DNA from: an uncultured Clostridium sp.
GTDB taxonomy: Bacteria; Bacillota; Clostridia; Lachnospirales; Lachnospiraceae
Assembly (NCBI GenBank): GCA_946498245.1
Contig: CAMMNN010000038.1
Location: 1 to 34,116 of the forward strand
Direction of reading: 5' to 3'
Length of the DNA: 34,116 bases
The first letter of the stretch is position 1. Every line of letters starts with the position of its first letter. Under the pieces are notes generated by a model, which searched no databases, was not told the origin of the DNA, and saw only the letters and a program-made list of their open reading frames with translations. A program made the translations under genes and the position numbers. This document shows, piece by piece, positions 14,788 to 22,602 of the stretch.

Positions 14788-15672
14788 CTATCTCTTCCTT
14801 TCTCCCCGTCGTGTTTTCGTCAGCTTCCAGTGTTTTCCAAAGAGAATGGAAGCGGCGCACACAGCCAGCAGCACAGACAGCGCCTGGGATACCGGAATCC
14901 CCGTTCCGAACAGGATAAGCTGATCGGTTCTGAGTCCTTCTATCCAGGCCCGTCCTATTCCATAACCCAGCAGATAAATACAGAGCATTTCGCCGTCAAA
15001 AGCCTTTCGTTTCCGATACCACAGCATAAATATCAGAACTCCTAAATTCCACAGGGATTCATACAAAAATGTGGGATGCACCTGGATGTACTCCACCCCC
15101 TGCTCCACAATCTTGTGTTCCAGAAGTTCCTGAGAAATCATAGACGGATTTACCCGGGACATTTTTAACCGCATAGCCAAAAGGTTATTGGTATATCCGC
15201 CAAAGGCCTCGCAGTTAAAGAAATTGCCCCAGCGTCCGATAATCTGTCCCAAAATAAGTCCCAATACTCCAGTATCTGCCATGGAAAAAAAGGAAAGCTT
15301 CTTGATCTTTGTAAATACAATCAGCGTCAGAACCGCCCCGATAACCCCTCCGTAAATCGCAAGGCCGCCGGCCCTTAAATTCAATATCTGAAGAAGATTG
15401 TCCTTATATGCGTCCCAATCAAAAATCACATAGTAAATCCGCGCCCCGATAATGGAAAAAACAATGGCATACAGCGCAAAATCCAAATAAATTTCCGGAT
15501 TCTGACCTCTCCTTTTTGCATCAGACTGAGCCAGCCATATACCGGCCAGCATTCCAATCCCTATAATAATTCCATAATATGCAATCTCAAAGCCGAACAC
15601 AGAGATGCTCTTCGGCAGATGCTCAATTGTAATCCCCAGATTTACAAAACTCAGGTCTGCTCCGTTTGTCAT
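14788..15672 (-). CDS. lgt: Prolipoprotein diacylglyceryl transferase Lgt
   Basis: Lgt is the membrane enzyme that attaches diacylglycerol to the lipobox cysteine of prelipoproteins. The 294-residue protein has about seven TM segments and the Lgt signature GRWGNFFNCEAFGG (about residues 150-163), with conserved RAGGLAIYGG upstream and HPTFLYESLWN downstream. The start ATG at 15672 is distant (about 15 nt) from the AAGGAG in front, which may lower initiation. Its own promoter lies at 15709-15737. Two predicted lipoproteins in this window (15806-16741 and 26923-27732) would be substrates. The Spo0E-like gene follows with a 7-bp gap. Confidence 0.96.
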   Translation of the reverse strand: MTNGADLSFVNLGITIEHLPKSISVFGFEIAYYGIIIGIGMLAGIWLAQSDAKRRGQNPEIYLDFALYAIVFSIIGARIYYVIFDWDAYKDNLLQILNLRAGGLAIYGGVIGAVLTLIVFTKIKKLSFFSMADTGVLGLILGQIIGRWGNFFNCEAFGGYTNNLLAMRLKMSRVNPSMISQELLEHKIVEQGVEYIQVHPTFLYESLWNLGVLIFMLWYRKRKAFDGEMLCIYLLGYGIGRAWIEGLRTDQLILFGTGIPVSQALSVLLAVCAASILFGKHWKLTKTRRGERKR

Positions 15673-15708
15673 ATGTAATGCTTTTTGCTCCTTTCCTAAG
15701 ATTTTTCT

Positions 15709-15737
15709 ATTTTACCCCCAAAAACAGCAAAAAGCAA
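15709..15737 (-). promoter_or_regulatory. lgt promoter
   Basis: On the minus strand TTGCTT (15737-15732), 17 bp, TAAAAT (15714-15709). The predicted start near 15702 leaves a 30-nt leader. The -35 overlaps the small hairpin at 15735-15750. Confidence 0.6.
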
Positions 15738-15750
15738 TCGCTTTCGATTG
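15735..15750 (-). terminator. Possible terminator after the SUMF1-fold lipoprotein gene
   Basis: CAATCG and CGATTG form a 6-bp stem with a 4-nt loop, followed on the minus strand by the U-rich CTTTTTGCTGTTTTT. It lies 56 bp past the stop codon of the lipoprotein gene. The stem is short, so this could instead be an operator overlapping the lgt -35. Confidence 0.4.
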
Positions 15751-15805
15751 ACACCGCGCCCCAATATTCGACAAAGGCGGAGAAAGCTCAAAAGAATAGG
15801 ACTTT

Positions 15806-16741
15806 TTAATACAGACAAATCCTTAAACCGATTGTCCAGTCAGTACTGCTGTAAAAATATCTGCCTGTAGTAGTAAATAAATAGGGTTCCGAAGTAAAGC
15901 TGTGATAATTGCTGCCGCCGCGTTTCACATAGCTGCGCCCGCTTGTATTCTGCGGATCTGTTTGTGCTTCAGAAGAGTAATCCCCGCCGTAATCATCTAC
16001 CCATTCATAAGCATTGCCGCTCATATCATAAAGGCCCAATTCATTGGGAGCCTTGGTTTTGACAGCAATGGGACTGCTGCTGCCGGAGTTTTCATATGTG
16101 ACCGCGACATCATTAATATTATCGCTGCCGGAATAAAGATACCCTTTGCTTAAATTACCGCCTTTTGCAGCAAATTCCCATTGTGCCTCAGTAGGCAGGC
16201 GAAAGCTGACGTCGTCGGTAACGATTCCCTGTTGACGCGCAATTTCCGTTAGTTTTTCCACAAAGATATGCGCCTCTTCCCATGTAACGCTTGTTTTGGG
16301 CTGGGTATTGCTTCCGCCGCCATTTCCCATGACAGCGTTCCACAAGCCTTCCGTAACTTCCGTTTCTCCCATTAAATAGTCGTGTGTTAACGTTACCGAA
16401 TGTGCCGGCGATTCGCTGAATTGGACATTTCCATTGTCGGAACCCATTGTGAAAGTTCCTGCTTTTACAAGTATCATCTTGAAATCCACGCCATTGATTG
16501 TGTAGGTTGCCGTTTGCAATTCCGGTGCGGCTGCAGCCGAATGATTCTCCTGCTCACTCTCCCCCAGACTTTCCTCTTCAAAAGTCTGTTCCTGTAGGGT
16601 TGTCTGCTCTTCTGTATTTTCAGCATCAGTATACGCTGTATTATATACGGCACTATCCATATTGCTTCCTCCTGCAGTTTGGCAGCCCATTATTCCGGCT
16701 AATATCATCATCATTGTAAACACTGAAATTATCTTTTTCAT
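15806..16741 (-). CDS. Lipoprotein with SUMF1/FGE-fold domain
   Basis: A 311-residue surface lipoprotein. The signal peptide ends in a lipobox (GIMGC, Cys20), followed by a Glu/Ser/Thr-rich linker of about 60 residues, then a formylglycine-generating-enzyme (SUMF1) fold: FKMILVKAGTFTMGS, ETEVTEGLWNAVMG, SFRLPTEAQWEFAAKGG, DMSGNAYEWVDDY, VKRGGS and GLRICLY. The two active-site cysteines that in true FGE follow RGGS are absent here (the region reads SNYHSFTSEPYLFTTTGRYF). It is therefore unlikely to make formylglycine; such domains are often binding or structural modules. The ATG overlaps the reductase stop as ATGA (16738-16741), so it is translationally coupled to a cytoplasmic redox enzyme, which is unusual for a lipoprotein. 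Confidence 0.85.
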   Translation of the reverse strand: MKKIISVFTMMMILAGIMGCQTAGGSNMDSAVYNTAYTDAENTEEQTTLQEQTFEEESLGESEQENHSAAAAPELQTATYTINGVDFKMILVKAGTFTMGSDNGNVQFSESPAHSVTLTHDYLMGETEVTEGLWNAVMGNGGGSNTQPKTSVTWEEAHIFVEKLTEIARQQGIVTDDVSFRLPTEAQWEFAAKGGNLSKGYLYSGSDNINDVAVTYENSGSSSPIAVKTKAPNELGLYDMSGNAYEWVDDYGGDYSSEAQTDPQNTSGRSYVKRGGSNYHSFTSEPYLFTTTGRYFYSSTDWTIGLRICLY

Positions 16742-17661
16742 TGGTTGTTTCCTCCTTTTTTATGGGGAAAATCGCCAGCAGTGCAGCTTCCGTCTGCCGC
16801 CATTTTTCCGCCGAAAACCGGGAATAAACTGAACTCCCCGTAATTTTTTATTTTCTCAGCATTTTTGAGTATTTCCATATCTTCATCAGAAATCACAAAG
16901 TCTACATCGGCATTGTTCTCCATATGAGCCGGATTCGCTGTTTTCGGTAAGGGCAGCAGCCCTAATTGCAGGCAATAGCGGATACAAAGCTGGGGAATGG
17001 AAACCTCATACTTTTGTGCCACATCTGCAATCTGTCTATTTTTCATCATTTCTCCGTGTGCAACAGGAGAATAAGCTTCCACCAGAATGTCATTCCTCTT
17101 GCAATAGTCAATCAATGCAAAAGGGGTGTTTCCAATATGGCAGAGTATTTGATTCACAACAGGCTTAACTGTACCATGCTGCAAAATGTTATCAAGGTCT
17201 GTTTCCTCGAAGTTGGAAACGCCGATTGCTTTCAGCTTTCCCGCTTTCTGCGCTTCTTCAAGTGCACGCCATGCTTCTAAATTTCCCTCAAAGAAATGGT
17301 TGTCTGTATGAAAGTCTGTCCACGGCTGCGGCGCATGAATAATCATTAGGTCAAAATAGTCCAGCCCGGATATACGCAGCGATTCATCAATGGCAGACTT
17401 GGCTTCCTTATACGTTTTGTAAAATGCCTGTAGCTTCGTTGTCACAAACAATTTTTCGCGGGGAACGCCGCAGGTGCGGACGCCTTCGCCTACACCTCGT
17501 TCATTATCATATCCCTGTGCCGTATCAATCAAACGGTAGCCGATTTTTACGGCATCTCTTACTGCCTGTGCCGCCTTATCATCAGGGATTTCCCATGTAC
17601 CAAGGCCAAGTTTAGGGATACTCATTCCATTAGAAAGTTCATAAGTTTTGTTCAAAATCAT
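16738..17661 (-). CDS. Aldo/keto reductase
   Basis: A 307-residue NADPH-dependent aldo/keto reductase, a cytoplasmic TIM barrel. The catalytic tetrad is visible: Asp and Tyr in LIDTAQGYDNE, Lys in VTTKLQ and His in MIIHAP. The cofactor-binding GVSNF and LPLPKTANPAHM segments are present. A C-terminal extension of about 25 residues (GGKMAADGSCTAGDFPHKKGG) follows the barrel. The ATG at 17661 has AAAGGAG upstream, and the start region overlaps the small ORF 17639-17890 by 23 bp. The operon is divergent from a LysR gene, a common setting for stress or xenobiotic carbonyl reductases. The substrate is unknown. Confidence 0.92.
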   Translation of the reverse strand: MILNKTYELSNGMSIPKLGLGTWEIPDDKAAQAVRDAVKIGYRLIDTAQGYDNERGVGEGVRTCGVPREKLFVTTKLQAFYKTYKEAKSAIDESLRISGLDYFDLMIIHAPQPWTDFHTDNHFFEGNLEAWRALEEAQKAGKLKAIGVSNFEETDLDNILQHGTVKPVVNQILCHIGNTPFALIDYCKRNDILVEAYSPVAHGEMMKNRQIADVAQKYEVSIPQLCIRYCLQLGLLPLPKTANPAHMENNADVDFVISDEDMEILKNAEKIKNYGEFSLFPVFGGKMAADGSCTAGDFPHKKGGNNQ

Positions 17662-17890
17662 TTTTTCGCTCCTTTGCTTTTTTCAATACAAAATCAATTT
17701 GGTATAACGTATCTTGATTGTTGTGGATACGACTTAATACCTCTCCACGATATTGCTGCAACAACAAGATTCCTTTCGACAGTTGCCCTTTTTGGATAAA
17801 ATCAAGAACAGGACGTTTTATTGTTTCATCTATGCCTAATTCCCAAATGCACTTTACCAGTTCTTTATTTTCCAACGTTTCATTCGTCAA
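17639..17890 (-). CDS. Small helical protein of unknown function
   Basis: An 83-residue, Lys/Glu/Gln-rich, mostly helical protein without TM segments. The sequence LLQQYRGEVLSRIHNNQDTL followed by QIDFVLKKAKERK suggests two long helices. I do not recognise the family. The start is a TTG at 17890, supported by AAGGAGG nine bases upstream. It overlaps the aldo/keto reductase gene by 23 bp and is the first gene of that operon, so it was probably maintained with it. Similar-sized proteins next to reductases may be regulators or accessory factors; that is conjecture. Confidence 0.65.
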   Translation of the reverse strand: MTNETLENKELVKCIWELGIDETIKRPVLDFIQKGQLSKGILLLQQYRGEVLSRIHNNQDTLYQIDFVLKKAKERKNDFEQNL

Positions 17891-17914
17891 ATGCAGTTAC
17901 CTCCTTCGCTTATT

Positions 17915-17943
17915 AATATAGCGCAGGCGCTATTCTATTACAA
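17915..17943 (-). promoter_or_regulatory. Promoter of the small-protein/reductase/lipoprotein operon with perfect palindrome
   Basis: On the minus strand TTGTAA (17943-17938), 17 bp, TATATT (17920-17915). Between and overlapping the hexamers lies the perfect inverted repeat ATAGCGC-AG-GCGCTAT (17918-17933), a good candidate operator. The predicted start near 17908 gives only an 18-nt leader, so the promoter call is tentative; the palindrome itself is plain. Confidence 0.5.
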
Positions 17944-17970
17944 ATATTTATTTTTCATGCCTTCCCATGC

Positions 17971-17999
17971 TTTACACTCATGGTTTTCTGTGCTATGAT
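17971..17999 (+). promoter_or_regulatory. Promoter of the first lysR gene
   Basis: TTTACA (17971-17976), 17 bp, TATGAT (17994-17999), each hexamer matching at five of six positions. The predicted start is near 18006, about 50 bp before the ATG at 18056. Confidence 0.7.
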
Positions 18000-18055
18000 G
18001 CACCTGGGGTTAATTGAAATCCTAAGTATATCTAACCATGCCAGGAGGTGACCTT

Positions 18056-18928
18056 ATGGAATATCGGGTATTAAAATATTTTCTTACAGTTGCACAGGAG
18101 GAAAATATTACAAAAGCAGCAGAAGTGCTTCATACGACGCAGTCGAATCTGTCAAGACAGCTTGCGGAACTTGAAAAGGAAATCGGGAAAAAATTATTTG
18201 AACGGGGCAGCCGAAAAATTACGCTCACGGAAGAAGGAATGTTTCTGCGTAAGCGGGCAAAGGAGATTGTTGAGCTTACGGAGCGTACTGAAAATGATTT
18301 AAAAACGTTCAACGAGGTTGTAAACGGCGTTGTTCATATTGGCGCTATTGAAACACAAAGAATGCGAATGATTGCAAAAAGTATCCTTTCGTTAAGAGAA
18401 ACCTACCCTCAGATTACCTATGATTTTTTTAGCGGCAGCATTACAGAAATTACAGATGGTTTAAATAAAGGGCTACTTGATTTCGGCCTGTTGGTTGCTC
18501 CAGTGGATATGCAGAAGTATGATTATATCAAACTGCCCCAAAATGATATTTTTGGCCTGCTTATGCGTAAAGACAATCCTTTATCTCATTTGCAATCAAT
18601 CCGCCCAAGTGATATTGGAAACCTCCCTGTATGGGTAGCCCACCAGCAGCTTCAGGGGAATGTTCTATCCGGCTGGCTTGGACGTGATGTGCAAACTCTG
18701 AATATCATATCCACATTTAACTTGATTACCACGCCCTCTATGATGATAGAAGAAGGCTTAGGAATGGCTTTTACTTTTGATAATCTCGTCAAGATTTCCG
18801 AAAACAGCAATCTCTGTTTCAGACCTCTTGAACCGAAAATTGAAGCAGAGCTTTACCTTGTCTGGAAAAAGTTTCAAATGTTTACCAAACCAGCGAAATT
18901 ATTTCTTGAAAGCATACAAAACCTCTAA
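18056..18928 (+). CDS. LysR-family transcriptional regulator
   Basis: A 290-residue LysR regulator. The N-terminal winged HTH (about residues 1-60) reads YRVLKYFLTVAQEENITKAA, then LHTTQSNLSRQLAELEKEIGKKLF; the linker helix and a periplasmic-binding-protein-like effector domain follow. I chose the ATG at 18056, with AGGAGGTGACC just before it, over the in-frame ATG at 18038. It is divergent from the reductase/lipoprotein operon (17890 leftwards) and is its likely regulator. It ends 14 bp from a second, convergent lysR gene. The effector is unknown. Confidence 0.92.
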   Translation: MEYRVLKYFLTVAQEENITKAAEVLHTTQSNLSRQLAELEKEIGKKLFERGSRKITLTEEGMFLRKRAKEIVELTERTENDLKTFNEVVNGVVHIGAIETQRMRMIAKSILSLRETYPQITYDFFSGSITEITDGLNKGLLDFGLLVAPVDMQKYDYIKLPQNDIFGLLMRKDNPLSHLQSIRPSDIGNLPVWVAHQQLQGNVLSGWLGRDVQTLNIISTFNLITTPSMMIEEGLGMAFTFDNLVKISENSNLCFRPLEPKIEAELYLVWKKFQMFTKPAKLFLESIQNL

Positions 18929-18942
18929 ATGAAAAAGCTCAC

Positions 18943-19818
18943 TCAGATCGGATCCGTTACCATGGGAAAAGACTTTACCCAATCAAGAAAAAGCTTTATC
19001 TTCTGCTTGTTTGCCTGATGATAAGCAATAAAATACTGTACTTTTAATTCTGCGTCGCTGAATGGAATCAAAAGCCGATTTGTTCCATCATTACGCAGTT
19101 CCTTTGACAATAAAGATACTGTGGTAAGAAAATTTGTTGAACGGATTAAATGCTGTGTTATCATAAATTCGTTTTTAACAAGTGTTATTGGCAGTTTTTC
19201 TTGTATAATAATTTTCTCTATCTGCTTAACAAAATAACCGCCAATATCCGGCAATAAAAGAGGTTGCGCCGGGATTTCCCGCAAAGAAACGTTTTCTTTT
19301 CCAGCCAATTTATTATCAGTTGGAACGGAAAGAAAAACCCTATCGCTTAAAAATGACTTACAACTAATATCTGAATGAATGACTTTGTGCGGAGCAATGA
19401 TAACATCATAATTTCTGTCCAGTAATATCTGAACAATATCCTGCGTTTGGTATAATTCTTCTGACACACTGATTTCCGGGTAAGCATACGAAAAACGCGG
19501 AACACAATACCACTGTACACCAGGGTCACAAAATCCAAATGAAATGGATAACTTTTGTTGTGATAAACTTAATAAATCTTTTTTCATTTGCTCATAATCC
19601 CGAAGAATATTGTTCACATGAATCAGAGCAGTTTCACCCACCTGATTTAATTGGATTCTATTTGCGCTCCTGTCAAACAACTCCACATTGAGTTCCGTTT
19701 CAATCTTTTTTAACATGGCGCTCATAGCCGGTTGAGAAATATGAAGCTGCTCTGCCGCCTTTGTTAATGAACCGGTTTCAGCAATTTTCTTAAAATATTG
19801 CAGTTGGTTTATATCCAT
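18943..19818 (-). CDS. LysR-family transcriptional regulator
   Basis: A 291-residue LysR regulator with the HTH NQLQYFKKIAETGSLTKAA then LHISQPAMSAMLKKIE in residues 1-60 and an effector-binding domain after it. The ATG at 19818 (MDINQLQYF) has AAGGAG eight bases upstream; the in-frame GTG at 19827 lies within that site. It is divergent from the aldo/keto reductase at 19995 and probably regulates it. It faces the other lysR gene tail to tail. The two proteins are different members of the family and not a recent duplication, judging by the weak match outside the HTH. Confidence 0.92.
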   Translation of the reverse strand: MDINQLQYFKKIAETGSLTKAAEQLHISQPAMSAMLKKIETELNVELFDRSANRIQLNQVGETALIHVNNILRDYEQMKKDLLSLSQQKLSISFGFCDPGVQWYCVPRFSYAYPEISVSEELYQTQDIVQILLDRNYDVIIAPHKVIHSDISCKSFLSDRVFLSVPTDNKLAGKENVSLREIPAQPLLLPDIGGYFVKQIEKIIIQEKLPITLVKNEFMITQHLIRSTNFLTTVSLLSKELRNDGTNRLLIPFSDAELKVQYFIAYHQANKQKIKLFLDWVKSFPMVTDPI

Positions 19819-19838
19819 AAAATCCACTCCTTAGCATA

Positions 19839-19867
19839 AGTATATAATTATGCTCTATCACAAACAA
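19839..19867 (-). promoter_or_regulatory. Promoter of the second lysR gene with LysR-type box
   Basis: On the minus strand TTGTTT (19867-19862), 17 bp, TATACT (19844-19839). The inverted repeat CTAT-N10-ATAG (19854-19871) overlaps the -35 and resembles the T-N11-A sites of LysR proteins. It would lie at about -44 from the reductase start on the other strand, a suitable place for both autorepression and activation. Confidence 0.45.
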
Positions 19868-19891
19868 ATAGTGTGCAAACAGAGGCAACCT

Positions 19892-19900
19892 TGTTATAAT
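19892..19900 (+). promoter_or_regulatory. Extended -10 promoter of the aldo/keto reductase gene
   Basis: TGTTATAAT is a perfect extended -10 (TGn plus TATAAT). No good -35 is present at 16-18 bp, as expected for an activator-dependent promoter. The predicted start near 19907 leaves a leader of about 88 nt. Confidence 0.55.
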
Positions 19901-19994
19901 GCAATCATAAAGTCCTACTAAACAATTTTATTCTAGCATACTTAATTGATTATCGTAAACTGTAATTTATGCAAAAATATAAGGAGGTATTTGT

Positions 19995-20846
19995 ATGGAT
20001 TATGTTACTTTGAGTAATGGTGTGAAAATGCCGTTGGAAGGATTTGGCGTGTTTCAAATCCCCGAGGCGGAAACTTGTAAACAGGCAGTACGGAACGCTC
20101 TTGATACCGGCTATCGTCTCATAGACACCGCCGCCGCGTATTTCAACGAGCAAGCCGTAGGCGAAGCGATTAAGGAAAGCGGCATTCCCCGCAAGGAGCT
20201 ATTCATTACAACGAAGCTGTGGATTCAAGACGCAGGATATGAAAACGCGAAAAAAGCGTTTGAAATTTCCCTGGATAAGTTGGGGCTGGACTATTTGGAT
20301 TTATATTTAATCCACCAGCCAATGAATGATTATTACGGCTCATGGCGGGCAATGGAAGAACTTTATACAGCAGGTAAGATCCGCGCAATCGGCGTATGCA
20401 ATTTTTACCCGGACAGATTGACCGACCTTTGCGTCAATGCAAAAATCTTACCAATGGTGAATCAAGTAGAACTCCACCCATTTTTTGCTCAATCAGACGC
20501 ATTGAAAAATATGGAGGAACTGAAGGTACAGCCGGAAGCATGGGGGCCCCTTGCAGAAGGCAGGCATGATATTTTCACCCATTCCGTTTTGAAAGCGATT
20601 GGGGATCAATATGGAAAAACGCCGGCGCAGGTTGCCTTGCGTTGGAATACGCAGCGCGGCGTAGTCATTATTCCAAAATCTACCCATCGTGAAAGAATGG
20701 AAGAAAACTTTAACATTTGGGATTTCCAGTTGACAGAAGTGGATATGCAGAGTATCGCAGAACTGGATCTGGGACACAGCGAAATTATTGACCATAGTTC
20801 CCCTGAAACCGCAAAATGGTTAAATTCCTGGAAAATCCATGATTGA
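19995..20846 (+). CDS. Aldo/keto reductase (2,5-diketogluconate reductase-like)
   Basis: A 283-residue aldo/keto reductase, cytoplasmic and NADPH-dependent. The catalytic tetrad is complete: Asp and Tyr in IDTAAAYFNE, Lys in ITTKLW and His in LIHQP. Other family segments are AIGVCNF, the strand VNQVELHPFF, and VVIIPKSTHRERM for NADPH binding. The length and sequence fit the AKR5 type (YvgN/Dkg-like), which reduces methylglyoxal and other small carbonyls. AGGAGG lies upstream of the ATG. It is monocistronic, divergent from a lysR gene, and ends before a hairpin terminator at 20893-20939. Confidence 0.93.
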   Translation: MDYVTLSNGVKMPLEGFGVFQIPEAETCKQAVRNALDTGYRLIDTAAAYFNEQAVGEAIKESGIPRKELFITTKLWIQDAGYENAKKAFEISLDKLGLDYLDLYLIHQPMNDYYGSWRAMEELYTAGKIRAIGVCNFYPDRLTDLCVNAKILPMVNQVELHPFFAQSDALKNMEELKVQPEAWGPLAEGRHDIFTHSVLKAIGDQYGKTPAQVALRWNTQRGVVIIPKSTHRERMEENFNIWDFQLTEVDMQSIAELDLGHSEIIDHSSPETAKWLNSWKIHD

Positions 20847-20887
20847 AAAATAGGCACCGCCTGCTATTCCCTGCTGATAACATAATT

Positions 20888-21766
20888 TTAATGGCTATTC
20901 TCCATTTCCCGATATTCCTTTGGAGAATAGCCTGTTTTTTCTTTAAAGCATTTTCCAAAATGGCTCATCTGATGAAAACCCACAGCCGCCGCAATATTAC
21001 CCACAGGCTCAGTTGTCTTTGCTAAAAGCTGCGCGGCTTTTGATAAACGGTATTCCGTCAAATATTTATAAGGCGTAGTGTCCATGCTTACTTTAAAGCA
21101 GCGGGAACATTCCGATTTACTGATATTTGCACTTGCAGACAGATCAGAAAGTGTAATGTCTTCTGAAAAGTGTTCTTCAATAAAGCGCAGAATTTTTTGC
21201 ATACGAAGATGAACGACACTTTCTTTCTGTTCCTGGGGGAGTACGATATTTTTACGCATTATCAGCCAGAGAGAAGATAACCGAACTAAGACCTCATAGA
21301 CATAGAAAATTGTCTTGTCTTTTTCAAGCTGAATTAATTGCTGTAAAATTGTCGTTATCTCATTATGCCACCCGACAGCAGGTGTGAAATGGACAAAAGG
21401 GAGCCGTTCATTGGTTATAACACTGTCCACAAAATCTTTTGCAGGGCTTCCCGCATAAAAGGAAAGAAAGTATGACGGGAAGAGAAAGCTATTATAATGG
21501 CAGTGTTTCATTTCCCCGACAAAATGTACCACGTCTTTATTGATAAAGATTGCTTCTCCCGCCTGTATCTGAACCGAATCATCAAGTGTCCGAACCTCAG
21601 CAATTCCGTCCAGTACATAAATAAATTGTAAATCCTTATGCCAGTGCATGACCTGAAATCCCGGATTCTGCGGGTAGGAATTTCCCCCCGTTACGTCAAG
21701 GACAAGATATGGAAAATCCGTATCGATATTCAAATTGACTGAGTTAATATAATCTTCCTTTTCCAA
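20888..21766 (-). CDS. AraC-family transcriptional regulator with cupin sensor domain
   Basis: From the TTG at 21766 this is a 292-residue AraC-type protein: an N-terminal cupin (about residues 25-110: MHWHKDLQFIYVLDG, then IQAGEAIFINKDVVHF) and two C-terminal HTH motifs (ITLSDLSASANISKSECSRCFK and VGNIAAAVGFHQMSHFGKCFK). The reading frame extends 37 codons further upstream to an ATG at 21877, but that stretch contains a consensus promoter whose -35 begins at that ATG, so it cannot be translated from this transcript. GAGGGGG precedes the TTG. It is divergent from the alkylation-repair cluster and is its likely regulator. Its last codons overlap the terminator of the convergent reductase gene. 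It lacks the Cys-rich Ada domain of Ada/AdaA proteins. Confidence 0.88.
   Translation of the reverse strand: MEKEDYINSVNLNIDTDFPYLVLDVTGGNSYPQNPGFQVMHWHKDLQFIYVLDGIAEVRTLDDSVQIQAGEAIFINKDVVHFVGEMKHCHYNSFLFPSYFLSFYAGSPAKDFVDSVITNERLPFVHFTPAVGWHNEITTILQQLIQLEKDKTIFYVYEVLVRLSSLWLIMRKNIVLPQEQKESVVHLRMQKILRFIEEHFSEDITLSDLSASANISKSECSRCFKVSMDTTPYKYLTEYRLSKAAQLLAKTTEPVGNIAAAVGFHQMSHFGKCFKEKTGYSPKEYREMENSH
20893..20939 (+). terminator. Intrinsic terminator inside the araC 3' end
   Basis: GGCTATTCTCC (20893-20903) pairs perfectly with GGAGAATAGCC (20922-20932), followed by TG and six T on the plus strand. It terminates the reductase transcript and lies within the last codons of the convergent araC gene. 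On the minus strand the same hairpin is followed by ATTAAAATTATG, so it may also work there. Confidence 0.82.
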
Positions 21767-21848
21767 AGCTATCCCCCTCTTCTTTTTGGGAATATTACAA
21801 TAATATTTGGAGATTTTACGATAGTCTAATGCTCTTTTTTGTGATAAA

Positions 21849-21877
21849 ATCATAATGAATTTGAGAAAAAATGTCAA
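21849..21877 (-). promoter_or_regulatory. Promoter of the araC gene
   Basis: On the minus strand a perfect TTGACA (21877-21872), 17 bp, TATGAT (21854-21849). The predicted start near 21842 leaves a leader of about 76 nt to the TTG start codon at 21766. Confidence 0.82.
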
Positions 21878-21897
21878 GGGCGCTGGAGGTGAATTAA

Positions 21898-22545
21898 TTG
21901 TATTTTCAATACGGCGATAAGGAAACCGAGTATCTGAAACAGAAAGATAAGGTGTTAGGCGAAATCATCGAGAAAATCGGTCATATTGAGCGTGAAGTAG
22001 ATAGCGACCTGTTTTCCTCTGTCATACATCACATTATCGGACAGCAAATATCAACAAAGGCGCAGGCAACCATCTGGCGGCGTATGAAAGACCAATTTGG
22101 AGAAGTGACCGCAGAAAGCATATTGGCGGCTGACATTCCTGAGTTACAGTCTTTCGGCATGACATTCCGTAAAGCAGAATATATCAAAGATTTTGCAGAA
22201 AAAGTGCAAAGCGGAGCGTTTGATTTGGAGGGGATTTCCCGATTGCCGGACAATGAAGCAATCAAAATGCTGGCGGAGCTGAAAGGTATCGGCGTATGGA
22301 CAGCGGAAATGATTTTGCTTTTTTGCCTGCAGCGTCCGGATATTTTTAGCTTTGACGATTTGGCAATCCAGCGCGGCTTGCGTATGGTCTATCATCACAG
22401 AAAAATAGACCGGAAACTCTTTGAAAAATACCGCAGGCGCTTTAGTCCTTATTGCAGCGTTGCCAGTTTGTATTTATGGGCTGTTGCGGGAGGCGCAGTC
22501 CCCGGTATGAAAGATTATGCGCCGAAGAAAACAATTCACCGCTGA
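21898..22545 (+). CDS. DNA-3-methyladenine glycosylase, HhH-GPD superfamily (AlkA-like)
   Basis: A 215-residue DNA glycosylase that would excise alkylated bases (3-methyladenine and related) in base-excision repair. The helix-hairpin-helix lies at about residues 127-139 (ELKGIGVWTAEMI), followed by the catalytic Asp in FSFDDLAIQRG (Asp153-Asp154). The IIGQQISTKAQATIW segment (47-60) is the family's N-terminal helical motif. The start is a TTG with GGAGGTG seven bases upstream. It is shorter than E. coli AlkA because it lacks the N-terminal TBP-like domain. It heads a cluster ending in an O6-alkylguanine methyltransferase. Confidence 0.9.
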   Translation: MYFQYGDKETEYLKQKDKVLGEIIEKIGHIEREVDSDLFSSVIHHIIGQQISTKAQATIWRRMKDQFGEVTAESILAADIPELQSFGMTFRKAEYIKDFAEKVQSGAFDLEGISRLPDNEAIKMLAELKGIGVWTAEMILLFCLQRPDIFSFDDLAIQRGLRMVYHHRKIDRKLFEKYRRRFSPYCSVASLYLWAVAGGAVPGMKDYAPKKTIHR

Positions 22546-22602
22546 AATTGGCTGCTGTGCTATGTGTAAAGTTATTTCGGAAATGATACGAGGAAAAAGA
22601 AA

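Noticed and set aside
20888..21766. AraC-type gene as an Ada/AdaA regulator
   Set aside because: The N-terminal domain is a cupin without the four zinc-binding cysteines that accept methyl groups in Ada proteins.
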